Assembly: GCA_937916565.1 (NCBI GenBank)
Contig: CALFSR010000184.1
Coordinates: 1 to 22,661 of the forward strand
Reading direction: 5' to 3'
DNA length: 22,661 bases
DNA from: an uncultured Bacillota bacterium
GTDB taxonomy: Bacteria; Bacillota; Limnochordia; Limnochordales; ZCTH02-B6
The notes under the pieces are model-generated. The model ran no database searches. It saw nothing but the letters and a program-made list of their open reading frames with translations, and was not told the origin of the DNA. Made by a program: the position numbers and the translations under genes. Positions 15,013 to 22,590 of the stretch are shown here, one piece after another; within the stretch, counting starts at the first letter, position 1; every line of letters starts with the position of its first letter.

Positions 15013-16530
15013 CTAGGGCTGGGTGGACAAGACAAGCTCCCGCCGGCGCGGGTCCCAGGCGACGACGGCGCCGAAGGCGCTCGCCACCTCCGGCGGGGCG
15101 TACGTCCTGCCCGAGCGGATGACCGGAGGGGTGGTCAGCGTGCGAGCGCCATGCGTGAACAAGGCCCGCGGGTTTCCCATCGTGAGGACGGCAAACCCCC
15201 TTGGCCCCACCGCGGTCAATCGCTGGCGTTCTGCGTCCCAGTAAAGCGTAAGGCCGAGGAGCGCCGCCCAGTCCCGCATGGAGATGAGCACGTGCTGGCC
15301 TTGGAAAACCGCCGGCTCAAGAAGCGCCCGCGGCGCACCGTCAACTTCCACCCGGAGGTAGTCGCTAGCCCGGCGCCGCCAGAAGGCTGGCGGTCGTCCC
15401 GTCTCCCCGACGACAATCCGCTCGCGGTCGGGAGACACCAGTGCCCACGCCGCGGGATCGGCCGCGGCGCCTGCCACGAGCTCTAAGGCCGTGCCGCCGA
15501 TCCGCCAGAGACCAAGGCCCCCCGCAGCCTGCGCCAGCAGGCTGGTCCGGCTGTCGCCGGCCATGCGCACCGCCTGCACAAAGTCGAAGGGGAGCCGCCC
15601 GTCGTGCAGCGGCGCGGCGGCTAGGACCAGCTGGCCGCCTTGCCACGCGTAGCGGTACAACAGCTGTTCGCTGGTGGAGACGATCACTTGCGGCGCTCCG
15701 GTGCCATCGAGCTCGGCCACCGTCATGGAAATGGGCGTTCCCCATACATAAGCTTGGCCGAGCCGCTCCGTCAACGGCCAGCGCCAGAGCGTCACGGCTC
15801 CGGATTGGTCGGCCGTAATCAGCTCCGGACGCCCATCGCCCGTGAGGTCCATCAGCTCGAGCGAAAGCACCGGCGACCAGTTCGCAGGCGACCGGAAAAG
15901 CACCTGCCACGTGCGCTCGCGCCAGCCAAAGATGACCAGCTCTCCACCGGCGCTCACCGCAACGAGCTCCGAGCGCCCGTCGCGGTCGAGGTCGCCAGTC
16001 CTTAGAAGACGCACCGGCGACCACAGGTACGGCGTTTGGCCGAGTAACGTCCAGCGGCGTCCCGTCCAGGAAAAGACGTAAACGGAGCCGGCGTTGCCGG
16101 TCCCGACCAGGAGTTCGGGCACGCCATCGCCCGTCACATCGCCTTCTGCCAGAGCGGTGGGCGGCGACGGCAGCGGCGGCAGCCGGAACAAAAGTCGTAC
16201 CGTATCGCTCGAGTCCGGGCTATGCGGCAGTTCGTACACGCCAATGCCGCCGTCTCCGGCAAGGACGAGCTCGGGCGCGCCGTCCCCGGTGAGGTCGAGC
16301 AAGGCCGCCGTGCGCGCCTCGCCAAACGGCACATCTTGCTGGTGTACGAGGACGTCGGCGGACACGAACGTACACGGCCCGGCCAGCACCCACAGCAACA
16401 CGGTCGCGACCGCTGCCGCCGTCCACCGGGCCCGCCGGCCGGCGCGGGCCCTTCTGAGCACCCACCTGTCCGGGAACTCGGAGCCGGTGTCCAGGGCTGG
16501 CCGGGGAGCTTCGTACTTGGCGGTTTCCAT
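15013..16530 (-). CDS. Exported FG-GAP repeat protein with copper-amine-oxidase-N (stalk) domain
   Basis: A 505-residue protein with a signal or anchor helix at about 37-58 after a basic stretch (RRARAGRRAR). Residues 78-286 carry at least four FG-GAP/VCBS-like blade motifs: DLTGDGAPELVL (79-90), DVTGDGVPELLV (131-142), DLDRDGRSELVA (180-191) and DLTGDGRPELIT (228-239). Each has the Ca-binding-type DxDGDG or DxTGDG loop, suggesting a beta-propeller. Residues about 395-505 are a copper-amine-oxidase N-terminal-like domain (LEPAVFQGQHVLISMRDWAA, LTLYWDAERQRLTAV, YAPPEVASAFGAVVAWDPRR), a frequent surface stalk in Bacillota. No enzyme domain is visible, so a surface or envelope structural role is likely. 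ATG 16530 is the ORF's first start; its ribosome site is poor. Confidence 0.82.
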   Translation of the reverse strand: METAKYEAPRPALDTGSEFPDRWVLRRARAGRRARWTAAAVATVLLWVLAGPCTFVSADVLVHQQDVPFGEARTAALLDLTGDGAPELVLAGDGGIGVYELPHSPDSSDTVRLLFRLPPLPSPPTALAEGDVTGDGVPELLVGTGNAGSVYVFSWTGRRWTLLGQTPYLWSPVRLLRTGDLDRDGRSELVAVSAGGELVIFGWRERTWQVLFRSPANWSPVLSLELMDLTGDGRPELITADQSGAVTLWRWPLTERLGQAYVWGTPISMTVAELDGTGAPQVIVSTSEQLLYRYAWQGGQLVLAAAPLHDGRLPFDFVQAVRMAGDSRTSLLAQAAGGLGLWRIGGTALELVAGAAADPAAWALVSPDRERIVVGETGRPPAFWRRRASDYLRVEVDGAPRALLEPAVFQGQHVLISMRDWAALLGLTLYWDAERQRLTAVGPRGFAVLTMGNPRALFTHGARTLTTPPVIRSGRTYAPPEVASAFGAVVAWDPRRRELVLSTQP

Positions 16531-16694
16531 AATTCAGCAATTCGCATCCAGACCCGGCACTCCTCCCGGCTTCCCGTGACGGCCCCGTGCGCCCAAGGGC
16601 CAATATTTGATCAACAGTTCGATATTAACAAGGAGTTTTATCTTGCTGCGCGGTATCTCTTATCGCGATTTCCCTGTGCAAGGAGGGAGAAATT

Positions 16695-18704
16695 GTGACA
16701 GGTTGTCCGTCGTGGAGGGTGGTCCTGGTTGTCTCCTTAGCGGGCTGGCTCGGCATGGCCGCGCTGGCCGCGTCCCAGCCGTCCTACGCGGCGCCCGCAC
16801 CGGGGCAGACGTTCGGGATCGGCGAGATCGGCCCCATCGGCCCCATCTTTTCCGGACCGCACCAGTATCCTTTCATATGCAATACCGTTGAGTCCGGGCT
16901 CGGACAGCCCGTCGTCGATAACTACGACGGCATTGGCACCCCCGTGCGGGACGCGGACGGCCGGATCATCGGCTGCAGCCAGCACTGCGGCGTTCCCATG
17001 CGTATCGACTACTACTACCGCTCCACCGACGGCACGTGGAAGGAGTTGCCGGACCGGGCGGTGCGGCCGCCGGACCTCGCGCAGACGACGACGAGCGAAG
17101 GACTGACGGTGGACTACATCGTCCGTGTGGAGCGGGGCACCATCAACCGGTTCATCTACGGCATCGCCATGCTCGCCCCGTTTGACGGAACGCCCTTTAG
17201 CCCCCACCTGCCCACCGCCTGGAACCGCCGCCTCATCTTCAGTTTCGGCTCGGGCGGCGGCGGCGTCGGGTACCGCCAGTATCCGATGAACATTCGCGAG
17301 GTGCTCATCGACGAGTTCCTTTCCAAGGGCTACGCGGTCGCTTACACCACCGGCGCCCGCACCGCCCGGAGCTACAACATGACGCTGGCCGAAGAGACGG
17401 TGATGATGGTCAAGAACCACTTCATCGCCCGCTACGGCGAGCCGCTGTACACCATCGGCATCGGCAGCTCGGGCGGCGCTTTGACGCAGTACGTTCTGGC
17501 GCAAAACCATCCCGGCCTGCTGGACGCGTTGATTCCGATTCGCAGCTACCCCGACATGATCACCCAGAGCATCTACGTCGGTGACTGCGAGCTGCTTGAG
17601 TACTACCTGGACCACAGCGACAACCCGCGCTGGAGGAGCAAGGTGGAGCGGGAAGTGTTCGAAGGCTTGGCCGGTAACGACGAGATCGGAGAAACCGCGT
17701 GCGTCGCCGGCTGGCGCGGCTCGGTCCAAGCGTTTATCAATCCCAACTTCCCACCCTTTGACGTAAGCAGCCTGCCCATGGACGTGATCTTGGCCACCCG
17801 GTGGACCCACTGGGACGATCTGCGCAACATCTACGGCGTCGATGAGCACGGTTACGCGCCCAACACCTACGACAACGTCGGCGTGCAGTATGGCCTGAAG
17901 TCGTTGCAGCAGGGTCGCATCACCAAGGAGGAGTTCCTGCACCTCAACGAGCGGATCGGCGGCTGGAAGCAGCCTCATGAGTTCGGACCGCCGACTTTCC
18001 CCTATGATGAAGAGAACATCAACAAGGGAACGCCGGGGAACCCCAACCGGACGACGGGCAACCTCACCGCCATCCAGCGGGCGTATCAGTCCGGGCAGGT
18101 CTTCCGGGGGTATGCGGACGTGCCCATCATCGACATGCGGCAGTACGAGGACCCGATTCTCGACATGCACCACTTCTTGCAGTCGTTCGCGTCCCGGGAG
18201 CGCATCGCCCGCGCCATGGGCGATGCGTCGCACCAGCTCATTTGGGTGGACGGCACCAAGCGGCACAACACCTTCCTGGACATGCGCCATCCGACCCTCT
18301 ACCTTGCCCTGGACGTCCTGGACCGGTGGCTCGCCAACCGGCGCGCGAACCCGCATCTCTCTGCGGCGGAAACCCGCCCGGCGGACGCGGTCGATACGTG
18401 CTGGGACGACGCGGGCAACGTCATCGCTTCCGGCCCGGGCGTCTGGGACGAGGGCGGCCCGTGCCGCGAGGTGTACCGGCCCTATGAGACTTCCCGCACG
18501 TTGGCCGGCGGTCCCGTGAGCGGCGATGTGTTCAAGTGCCAGCTCATGAGTGTCGATGAAGCCATTGAGCGCGGCCTGTACCCGACCGAGGGGCCGAATG
18601 CTTTCACGGAAGAGGACTTCGCTCGCCTGCGGGCGATCTTCCCCACCGGCGTCTGCGATTTCACGAAGCCCGACGCGGGCTACCCGGAAGGGTGGTTCGA
18701 CTAA
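16695..18704 (+). CDS. Secreted DUF6351-type protein, putative alpha/beta-hydrolase
   Basis: A 669-residue exported protein: signal peptide at about 1-33 (WRVVLVVSLAGWLGMAALAA core). The body matches DUF6351-type proteins: HQYPFICNTVESGLGQPVVDN, MRIDYYYRSTDGTWKELPD, VDYIVRVERGTINRFIYGIA. A hydrolase fold is suggested by the glycine-rich RLIFSFGSGGGGVGY (oxyanion region, about 179-193) and the nucleophile elbow GIGSSGGA, with Ser259 in GxSxG. Later histidines and aspartates (DMHHF, DMRHPTLYLALDVLDRW) could complete a triad. Several cysteines (C62, C94, C98 and others) suggest disulfides. AGGAGGGAG at 16681-16689 supports GTG 16695. It is a lone gene, divergent from the FG-GAP operon. Substrate unknown; an esterase or polyester depolymerase is a guess. 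Confidence 0.78.
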   Translation: MTGCPSWRVVLVVSLAGWLGMAALAASQPSYAAPAPGQTFGIGEIGPIGPIFSGPHQYPFICNTVESGLGQPVVDNYDGIGTPVRDADGRIIGCSQHCGVPMRIDYYYRSTDGTWKELPDRAVRPPDLAQTTTSEGLTVDYIVRVERGTINRFIYGIAMLAPFDGTPFSPHLPTAWNRRLIFSFGSGGGGVGYRQYPMNIREVLIDEFLSKGYAVAYTTGARTARSYNMTLAEETVMMVKNHFIARYGEPLYTIGIGSSGGALTQYVLAQNHPGLLDALIPIRSYPDMITQSIYVGDCELLEYYLDHSDNPRWRSKVEREVFEGLAGNDEIGETACVAGWRGSVQAFINPNFPPFDVSSLPMDVILATRWTHWDDLRNIYGVDEHGYAPNTYDNVGVQYGLKSLQQGRITKEEFLHLNERIGGWKQPHEFGPPTFPYDEENINKGTPGNPNRTTGNLTAIQRAYQSGQVFRGYADVPIIDMRQYEDPILDMHHFLQSFASRERIARAMGDASHQLIWVDGTKRHNTFLDMRHPTLYLALDVLDRWLANRRANPHLSAAETRPADAVDTCWDDAGNVIASGPGVWDEGGPCREVYRPYETSRTLAGGPVSGDVFKCQLMSVDEAIERGLYPTEGPNAFTEEDFARLRAIFPTGVCDFTKPDAGYPEGWFD

Positions 18705-18772
18705 CGGGCCGCGCAAGGGTGCATTGGGATTGGGAGCCCCTCGGCGCAACGGGTGCCTGACGACAAATACCT

Positions 18773-18808
18773 CGAAGCCCCCCGGAGTCGTGATCCCGGG
18801 GGGCTTCG
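18773..18808. terminator. Bidirectional hairpin between convergent genes
   Basis: CGAAGCCCCCCGG (18773-18785) pairs perfectly over 13 bases with CCGGGGGGCTTCG (18796-18808), between the ends of the DUF6351-type gene and the TauE/SafE gene. T-runs are weak on both sides; on the minus strand the downstream sequence is AGGTATTTG. Position and stem strength make it the shared terminator. Confidence 0.75.
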
Positions 18809-18857
18809 GCCGCCTGAGCGTGCCTGAAGAGGACGCGGGGACACCGGATTCGCTGTG

Positions 18858-19724
18858 CTATACCGAATCCGCTTCCTGCGCCGGGCGGAGCCGTCCGGTG
18901 AGCAGGGCCGCAACCACGGGTACCAAAAATACGATGAGCACAACCGCAGGGGGAACGGAAACGCCAAGCGCCGTCAAGAGCGTGCGGGCGTTGTACAGGA
19001 TGATCATAGCTCCGACCGTCACCCCAAGGATATCCAGCGGCAGCTTCCGCACGAGCCAAGCAGCGATAGGTGCCGCCACCGCCCCGCCCAGGACGATGGC
19101 CCCCACCCACGACCAGCTGATTCCTTCCCATCCGAGAGCAGTCACAAAGCCCGCGGTCGCCGCAGCGGCTACAAGGAACTCGCTCGCGTCCACAGAGCCG
19201 ATCACGCGGCGGGCATTGGCCGGCTGGCGAGCGATCAGCGTCGTGGTCGTTACCGGTCCCCACCCGCCTCCGCCGGTGGCGTCCAGCATGCCGGCCAAGA
19301 ATCCTAGGGGCGTGAGCCAGCGGGCTGGGACGGGCCGGCTCACCGGTGCCGCCATCCGGCCGGCCCTAAGGAAGCGAACCAGCACCACGACGCCGAGCAG
19401 CAGGAGGAAACCAGCCACGCCGAGCCGGGCTGCTTGCACCGGCAGCGAGGCCAAGAGCCACGCACCCAGGAACGCCCCCAGAGCACCCGGCACTCCTAGC
19501 CGCCACACCATGTAGGGGTCCACGTTGCCAAACCGCCAGTGGGCCACGCCCGAGATGAGCGTCGTGACCACTTCCCCAGCGTGCACGGAGGCCGAAGCCA
19601 CGGCCGGGGCCACGCCCAGCGCGAGGAGCAGAGAAGACGAGGTAACGCCGTACCCCATTCCGAGCGCGCCATCGATGAGCTGAGCGAAGAAACCGACCAA
19701 GGCCATGACGACCAGGCTCCGCAC
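18858..19724 (-). CDS. TauE/SafE family anion exporter
   Basis: A 288-residue membrane protein with about eight helices in two repeats. Family marks are LVGFFAQLIDGALGMGYGVTSSSLL near the N-terminus and its repeat GFLAGMLDATGGGGWGPVTTTTLI at about 140-163, followed by ARRVIGSVDASEFLVA. TauE/SafE (TSUP) proteins export small anions such as sulfite, sulfoacetate or other sulfur organics. GTG 19724 is preceded by GAGGAGGAG about six bases upstream. Nearby sulfur genes (the sulfhydrylase at 9.5 kb) are too far to prove a link, so the transported anion is not known. Confidence 0.92.
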   Translation of the reverse strand: MRSLVVMALVGFFAQLIDGALGMGYGVTSSSLLLALGVAPAVASASVHAGEVVTTLISGVAHWRFGNVDPYMVWRLGVPGALGAFLGAWLLASLPVQAARLGVAGFLLLLGVVVLVRFLRAGRMAAPVSRPVPARWLTPLGFLAGMLDATGGGGWGPVTTTTLIARQPANARRVIGSVDASEFLVAAAATAGFVTALGWEGISWSWVGAIVLGGAVAAPIAAWLVRKLPLDILGVTVGAMIILYNARTLLTALGVSVPPAVVLIVFLVPVVAALLTGRLRPAQEADSV

Positions 19725-20094
19725 CTATACTCCTCCTCACCGCGGTGCGCCCGGCTTCCCGGTCCGGCATGGCAGGCCGGGGCGCACAACGTTCATATAG
19801 GTTTCGCAACGGCGCCGGTGATGGTCATGGTATGGCCAAGACCGGGACTTGGTTCCTGGGCCGGGACGCTCTCCTTCCGGCAGCCCTCGGGAAAAGGTAC
19901 ACCCTGGACGCAGCCCGGCTTGAGCCAGCCAAAGCGCTTCACCTCGGCCGGGAGTCCCCGGTTCGAAAGGTTCAAAGCCCCGGGGCGTCAAATTAGTCAC
20001 CCGCATGCGCCGCTCGGCCGCGCTCTCATCCTCGAGCTCTCGACAGATAACGCCATTGAGGGTTTCTCGGTGTCGTCCCCGGGGGGCTGTAACC
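19725..20094 (-). other. 370-base non-coding gap with strong secondary structure
   Basis: The region between the TauE/SafE gene and the acyltransferase remnant has no convincing gene. Short open frames exist in several frames on both strands, but none has a ribosome site plus recognisable family. Read on the minus strand as the TauE leader, it has several hairpins: CCAAG-TCCCGGT-CTTGG (plus 19836-19852), a GCCGGG/CCCGGC pair flanking a region with a GGAA loop, and a long stem next to the ribosome site. Known riboswitch cores (SAM-I, TPP, cobalamin) were looked for by eye and not found. A leader RNA or decayed genes are the main options. Confidence 0.35.
19745..19787 (-). promoter_or_regulatory. 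Stem-loop just upstream of the TauE/SafE ribosome site
   Basis: GTGCGCCCGGC (19745-19755) pairs with GCCGGGGCGCAC (19776-19787) over 11 bases with one bulge, around a 20-base loop. On the minus strand the stem ends about 9 bases before GAGGAGGAG and 21 bases before the GTG start. It could modulate translation or act as an attenuator; no T-run follows. Confidence 0.45.
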
Positions 20095-21262
20095 GTGAGC
20101 GTACGCTCAGTGACCGCGGCCGGCGTGATCGGGTCCGGCACGAGCAGCCTGGCGCCGCGGCGCTACGACCTGGACTGGCTGCGCTGCGCCGCCGTTCTGC
20201 TACTAATCCCGTTTCATGCCGCCAGGATCTTTGATGTCTGGGAACCGTTCTACGTCAAGAACGCCCACTCGAGCATGGGCTTAAGTCTTCTCATCGGTCG
20301 GCCTCATCGGCCCGTTGCACATGCCGCTCCTGTTTTTCATCGCCGGCAGCGCGACCTGGTTCGCCCTCGGGTCGAGAGGACCCGGCCAGTACTTGGGCGA
20401 GCGGGTCAGGCGTCTGTTCATCCCGTTCGTCTTTGGCACGCTCGTGGTCGTGCCGCCTCAGGCGTACCTGGCGCGGCTGCGGGAGCCGGGGTATGCCGCT
20501 TCGTATCTCGAGTTCCTGACCGGGTACTTCCGCGATTTTGGCGACCTGACCGGCTATTTCGGGAGCTTCACGCCGGGACACCTCTGGTTCATCTTGTTTC
20601 TTTTCGTCATCTCCTCCGCGGTACTTCCGCTGGCTCTCGCCCTGAGGGAAAACCCCCGATCAGGCTGGCTCGCCAGGCTGCCGGGCTGGGCGGGCAGACC
20701 CGGGGCACTCTTCCTTCTCGCCGTGCCGCTGGCGGCCATGAAGCTCTTGCCTGAACTCGGCGGCAAGAACCCGTTCTTCTACGGCCTGCTCTTTCTCTAC
20801 GGGTACGTCTACATGTCCGATCCGGCGTGGCAAAGGGCAACCCGGGAGCAAAGGACGACTGCTCTCGCGCTGGCGGTCGTTACCAGCGCCGGGCTGATGG
20901 CCATCTGGGGCGCCCGCCCGTCGTGGACTTCACTGTGGGCCGGCAACTTGTTCGTCGGATTCCTTGAAACGCTCAACGGGTGGGCGTGGGTCGTCGCCTG
21001 GCTAGGGTTTGCGCACGCGCACCTGAACTTCTCTCATCCCGTGCTGCGGTACGCGAACGAGGCGGCTTATCCCTTCTACATCCTGCACCAGACGGTGCTG
21101 GTGGTGCTCGGTTGGTTCGTCGTGCGCTGGGCGCTGGGCGTAGGTATGAAGTGGACGGGCATCAGCGTGGCGGGAGCCGCGGTCACGCTGGCCCTGTACG
21201 AGGTATTAGTTCGGCGGAACCGGCTCCTGCGGTTTCTGTTCGGCCTTAAGGCGGTGGAGTGA
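20095..21262 (+). pseudogene. Acyltransferase-3 family membrane protein, frameshifted
   Basis: Two frames together make one acyltransferase-3 type multi-helix protein, the family that moves acetyl, succinyl or other acyl groups onto sugars at the membrane. Frame 1 (from GTG 20095 or 20110) carries RRYDLDWLRCAAVLLLIPFH with the conserved first-helix His, then ARIFDVWEPFYVKNAHSSMG. Frame 2 resumes as GLIGPLHMPLLFFIAGSATW and runs about 310 residues to the stop at 21260-21262. The switch lies near 20290-20303, where CTCATCGG occurs twice 13 bases apart (20290-20297, 20303-20310). Removing one base or one 13-base unit restores a single reading frame. A TAA at 20282-20284 bars frame 2 from extending further back. 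It could be a true mutation or a sequencing error. Start choice is uncertain; upstream GGGGGG is the only ribosome-site candidate. Confidence 0.82.
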
Positions 21263-21294
21263 GCGCCGTCGCCTGCCCCATGGAGCTCACACCA

Positions 21295-21375
21295 GCCGGT
21301 GAGTTGCGGGTTGTCGGCATCGACGATTGGGCATGGCGGAGAGGACACCAGCATGGGACCATCGTGGGCGATTTT
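21295..21375 (+). mobile_element. Remnant of an ISL3-family transposase
   Basis: A short frame reads ELRVVGIDDWAWRRGHQHGT followed by IVGDF. This is the block around the first catalytic Asp of ISL3-family transposases (typically LGIDDWAxRRGxxYGTILVDL). Only about 25 codons match; nothing before or after continues the transposase in any frame, and no terminal inverted repeats are seen. It is a decayed fragment at the edge of the lower-GC patch. Confidence 0.72.
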
Positions 21376-21501
21376 GGACATACCCGGAGAAGCAACGTCT
21401 CTGCCTATTCCTGTTATGACGTCCGAGAATATCGTGGCTGAATGCGTCTCGTCGTCTCTTAGCGAGTTGTGGGCCAAGGGGACATCGGGAGGAGGGCAAC
21501 A

Positions 21502-22305
21502 ATGGCACAGCGGATCGCCGTCGTATTAGTGTCACTTCTCATCGTTGTGCTAGCGATTGGCAGCACCCTCACTATGGCGCGCTATAAGACTGACCTATCT
21601 CGGCCTGAATATCCCGTAATGGACTTCTGGAGCTACATTTACTCTAACGGAGAAATTGGTCGTAACGACGTATGGGATCCAATCCTTGGCTCGGACTACG
21701 CCGAACAGGCAACGGCTTACGTTACGCTTCTACTCCGACTATGGGGCTTTCGTGATACGGGGGAGCTTGAAAGGAGGCTTGTCGGGCTAGCATTTCGAGG
21801 GGGATTTGATCCCACAGTCGAAATGCTATCTGAGACACAAGCATACGTTCGTTACCACAAATTGGGAGGAATTGCAGGCGGAGACGACATGTATGCAACC
21901 GCGGCCGTTCGCCTAGTCGACGGAGAATGGCGGCTCCTCAACTATGACATACCTGATGACTGGGATGGATTCGAGCGGCTAGCTGACGCTGAGAAGCTGA
22001 GCAAACGCGTGGAATCGGGAGAGCTCGTACAAATCAACACGGACTGGAGTCATTCAGAGCTTTCCATAAGATCCTCTGGGGATGACACCATCGTATTGAC
22101 GACGATTATAAGGCATAACTCGATGCCTTATTCCATGACGTCTGAGTTTACCCTGATGGCCTTTGGGGAGAATGGGAACCTACTAGCGATATCTCGCCGG
22201 GAGTCCATTACCGCCAAGCGTGTTGGCGACGAGCATATCATTCAGTTTGAACTACGCGGTGTAAAGCCAGAAGAAATAGCGGAATACCGCATTGTGGCGA
22301 ATTAG
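21502..22305 (+). CDS. Membrane-anchored extracytoplasmic protein of unknown function
   Basis: A 267-residue protein with an N-terminal helix (MAQRIAVVLVSLLIVVLAIG) and the rest outside the cell. Residues about 45-150 resemble an NTF2-like fold (paired helices, then TQAYVRYHKLGG, MYATAAVRLVDGEWRLLNYD); this is an impression from pattern, not a family match. Residues about 180-267 are beta-rich (SELSIRSSGDDTIVLTTIIR, SEFTLMAFGENGNLLAISRR). GGAGGAGGG at 21488-21496 supports ATG 21502, though the frame opens at 21469. Its GC content is visibly lower than the rest of the window (many AAT, ATA and TTA-like codons), suggesting recent acquisition. It lies between an IS remnant and tRNA-Pro. No function is proposed. 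Confidence 0.8.
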   Translation: MAQRIAVVLVSLLIVVLAIGSTLTMARYKTDLSRPEYPVMDFWSYIYSNGEIGRNDVWDPILGSDYAEQATAYVTLLLRLWGFRDTGELERRLVGLAFRGGFDPTVEMLSETQAYVRYHKLGGIAGGDDMYATAAVRLVDGEWRLLNYDIPDDWDGFERLADAEKLSKRVESGELVQINTDWSHSELSIRSSGDDTIVLTTIIRHNSMPYSMTSEFTLMAFGENGNLLAISRRESITAKRVGDEHIIQFELRGVKPEEIAEYRIVAN

Positions 22306-22421
22306 GGGGAACGGGATCCGCTTCGTTGCGGTAAACAGTTAGGAGGTTTTGGCGCCCGCGGATACGGCGACTGCTATGTTTGTCGCGCGGAACCACCACG
22401 CTGAAGCGGTCGACAAAGATG

Positions 22422-22455
22422 ACGGCCCATCGGAAATCCGCTTCCGATGGGCCGT
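22422..22455 (-). terminator. Terminator of tRNA-Pro
   Basis: ACGGCCCATCGGAA (22422-22435) pairs perfectly over 14 bases with TTCCGATGGGCCGT (22442-22455), loop ATCCGC. On the minus strand it begins seven bases after the tRNA CCA and is followed by CATCTTTGTC. It may also serve the plus-strand gene ending at 22305. The 116 bases between that stop and the hairpin show no gene. Confidence 0.85.
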
Positions 22456-22461
22456 TCCACT

Positions 22462-22539
22462 TGGTCGGGGCGACTGGATTCGAACCAGCGACCTCTACCA
22501 CCCCAAGGTAGCGCGCTAACCAAGCTGCGCCACGCCCCG
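22462..22539 (-). tRNA. tRNA-Pro (anticodon GGG)
   Basis: A full cloverleaf on the minus strand with encoded CCA (plus 22462-22464) and discriminator A. The acceptor stem is CGGGGCG/CGCCCCG. The anticodon stem CTACC/GGTAG holds loop TTGGGGT, giving anticodon GGG at plus 22502-22504. The T arm carries GGTTCGAATCC. Length is 78 bases with CCA. Confidence 0.97.
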
Positions 22540-22561
22540 AACTCTCGCCGTGGCGAATCCT

Positions 22562-22590
22562 AGGATACCACAAATTTGGGGCGAAGGCAA
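22562..22590 (-). promoter_or_regulatory. Promoter of tRNA-Pro
   Basis: On the minus strand TTGCCT (plus 22585-22590) and TATCCT (plus 22562-22567) are 17 bases apart and 22 bases before the tRNA 5' end. Both hexamers match consensus at four of six positions. The spacing equals that of the tRNA-Trp promoter. Confidence 0.7.

Noticed and set aside
16737..18749. 670-codon open frame antisense to the DUF6351-type gene
   Set aside because: It mirrors the real gene; its product is rich in Arg, Val, Asp and His without family motifs, as expected for antisense frames in GC-rich DNA.
19860..19920. Possible SRP RNA core (CCGGAAGGA on the minus strand)
   Set aside because: The GGAA loop is present, but the flanking conserved symmetric and asymmetric loops of the SRP domain are not.
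19737..20141. 134-codon minus-strand frame in the TauE upstream gap
   Set aside because: No ribosome site, proline/arginine-rich low-complexity product; other frames are equally open, so GC bias explains it.
21250..22560. Att-site duplication of the tRNA-Pro 3' end
   Set aside because: No second copy of the tRNA 3' segment was found by eye on the island's far side, so integrase-type insertion is not supported.
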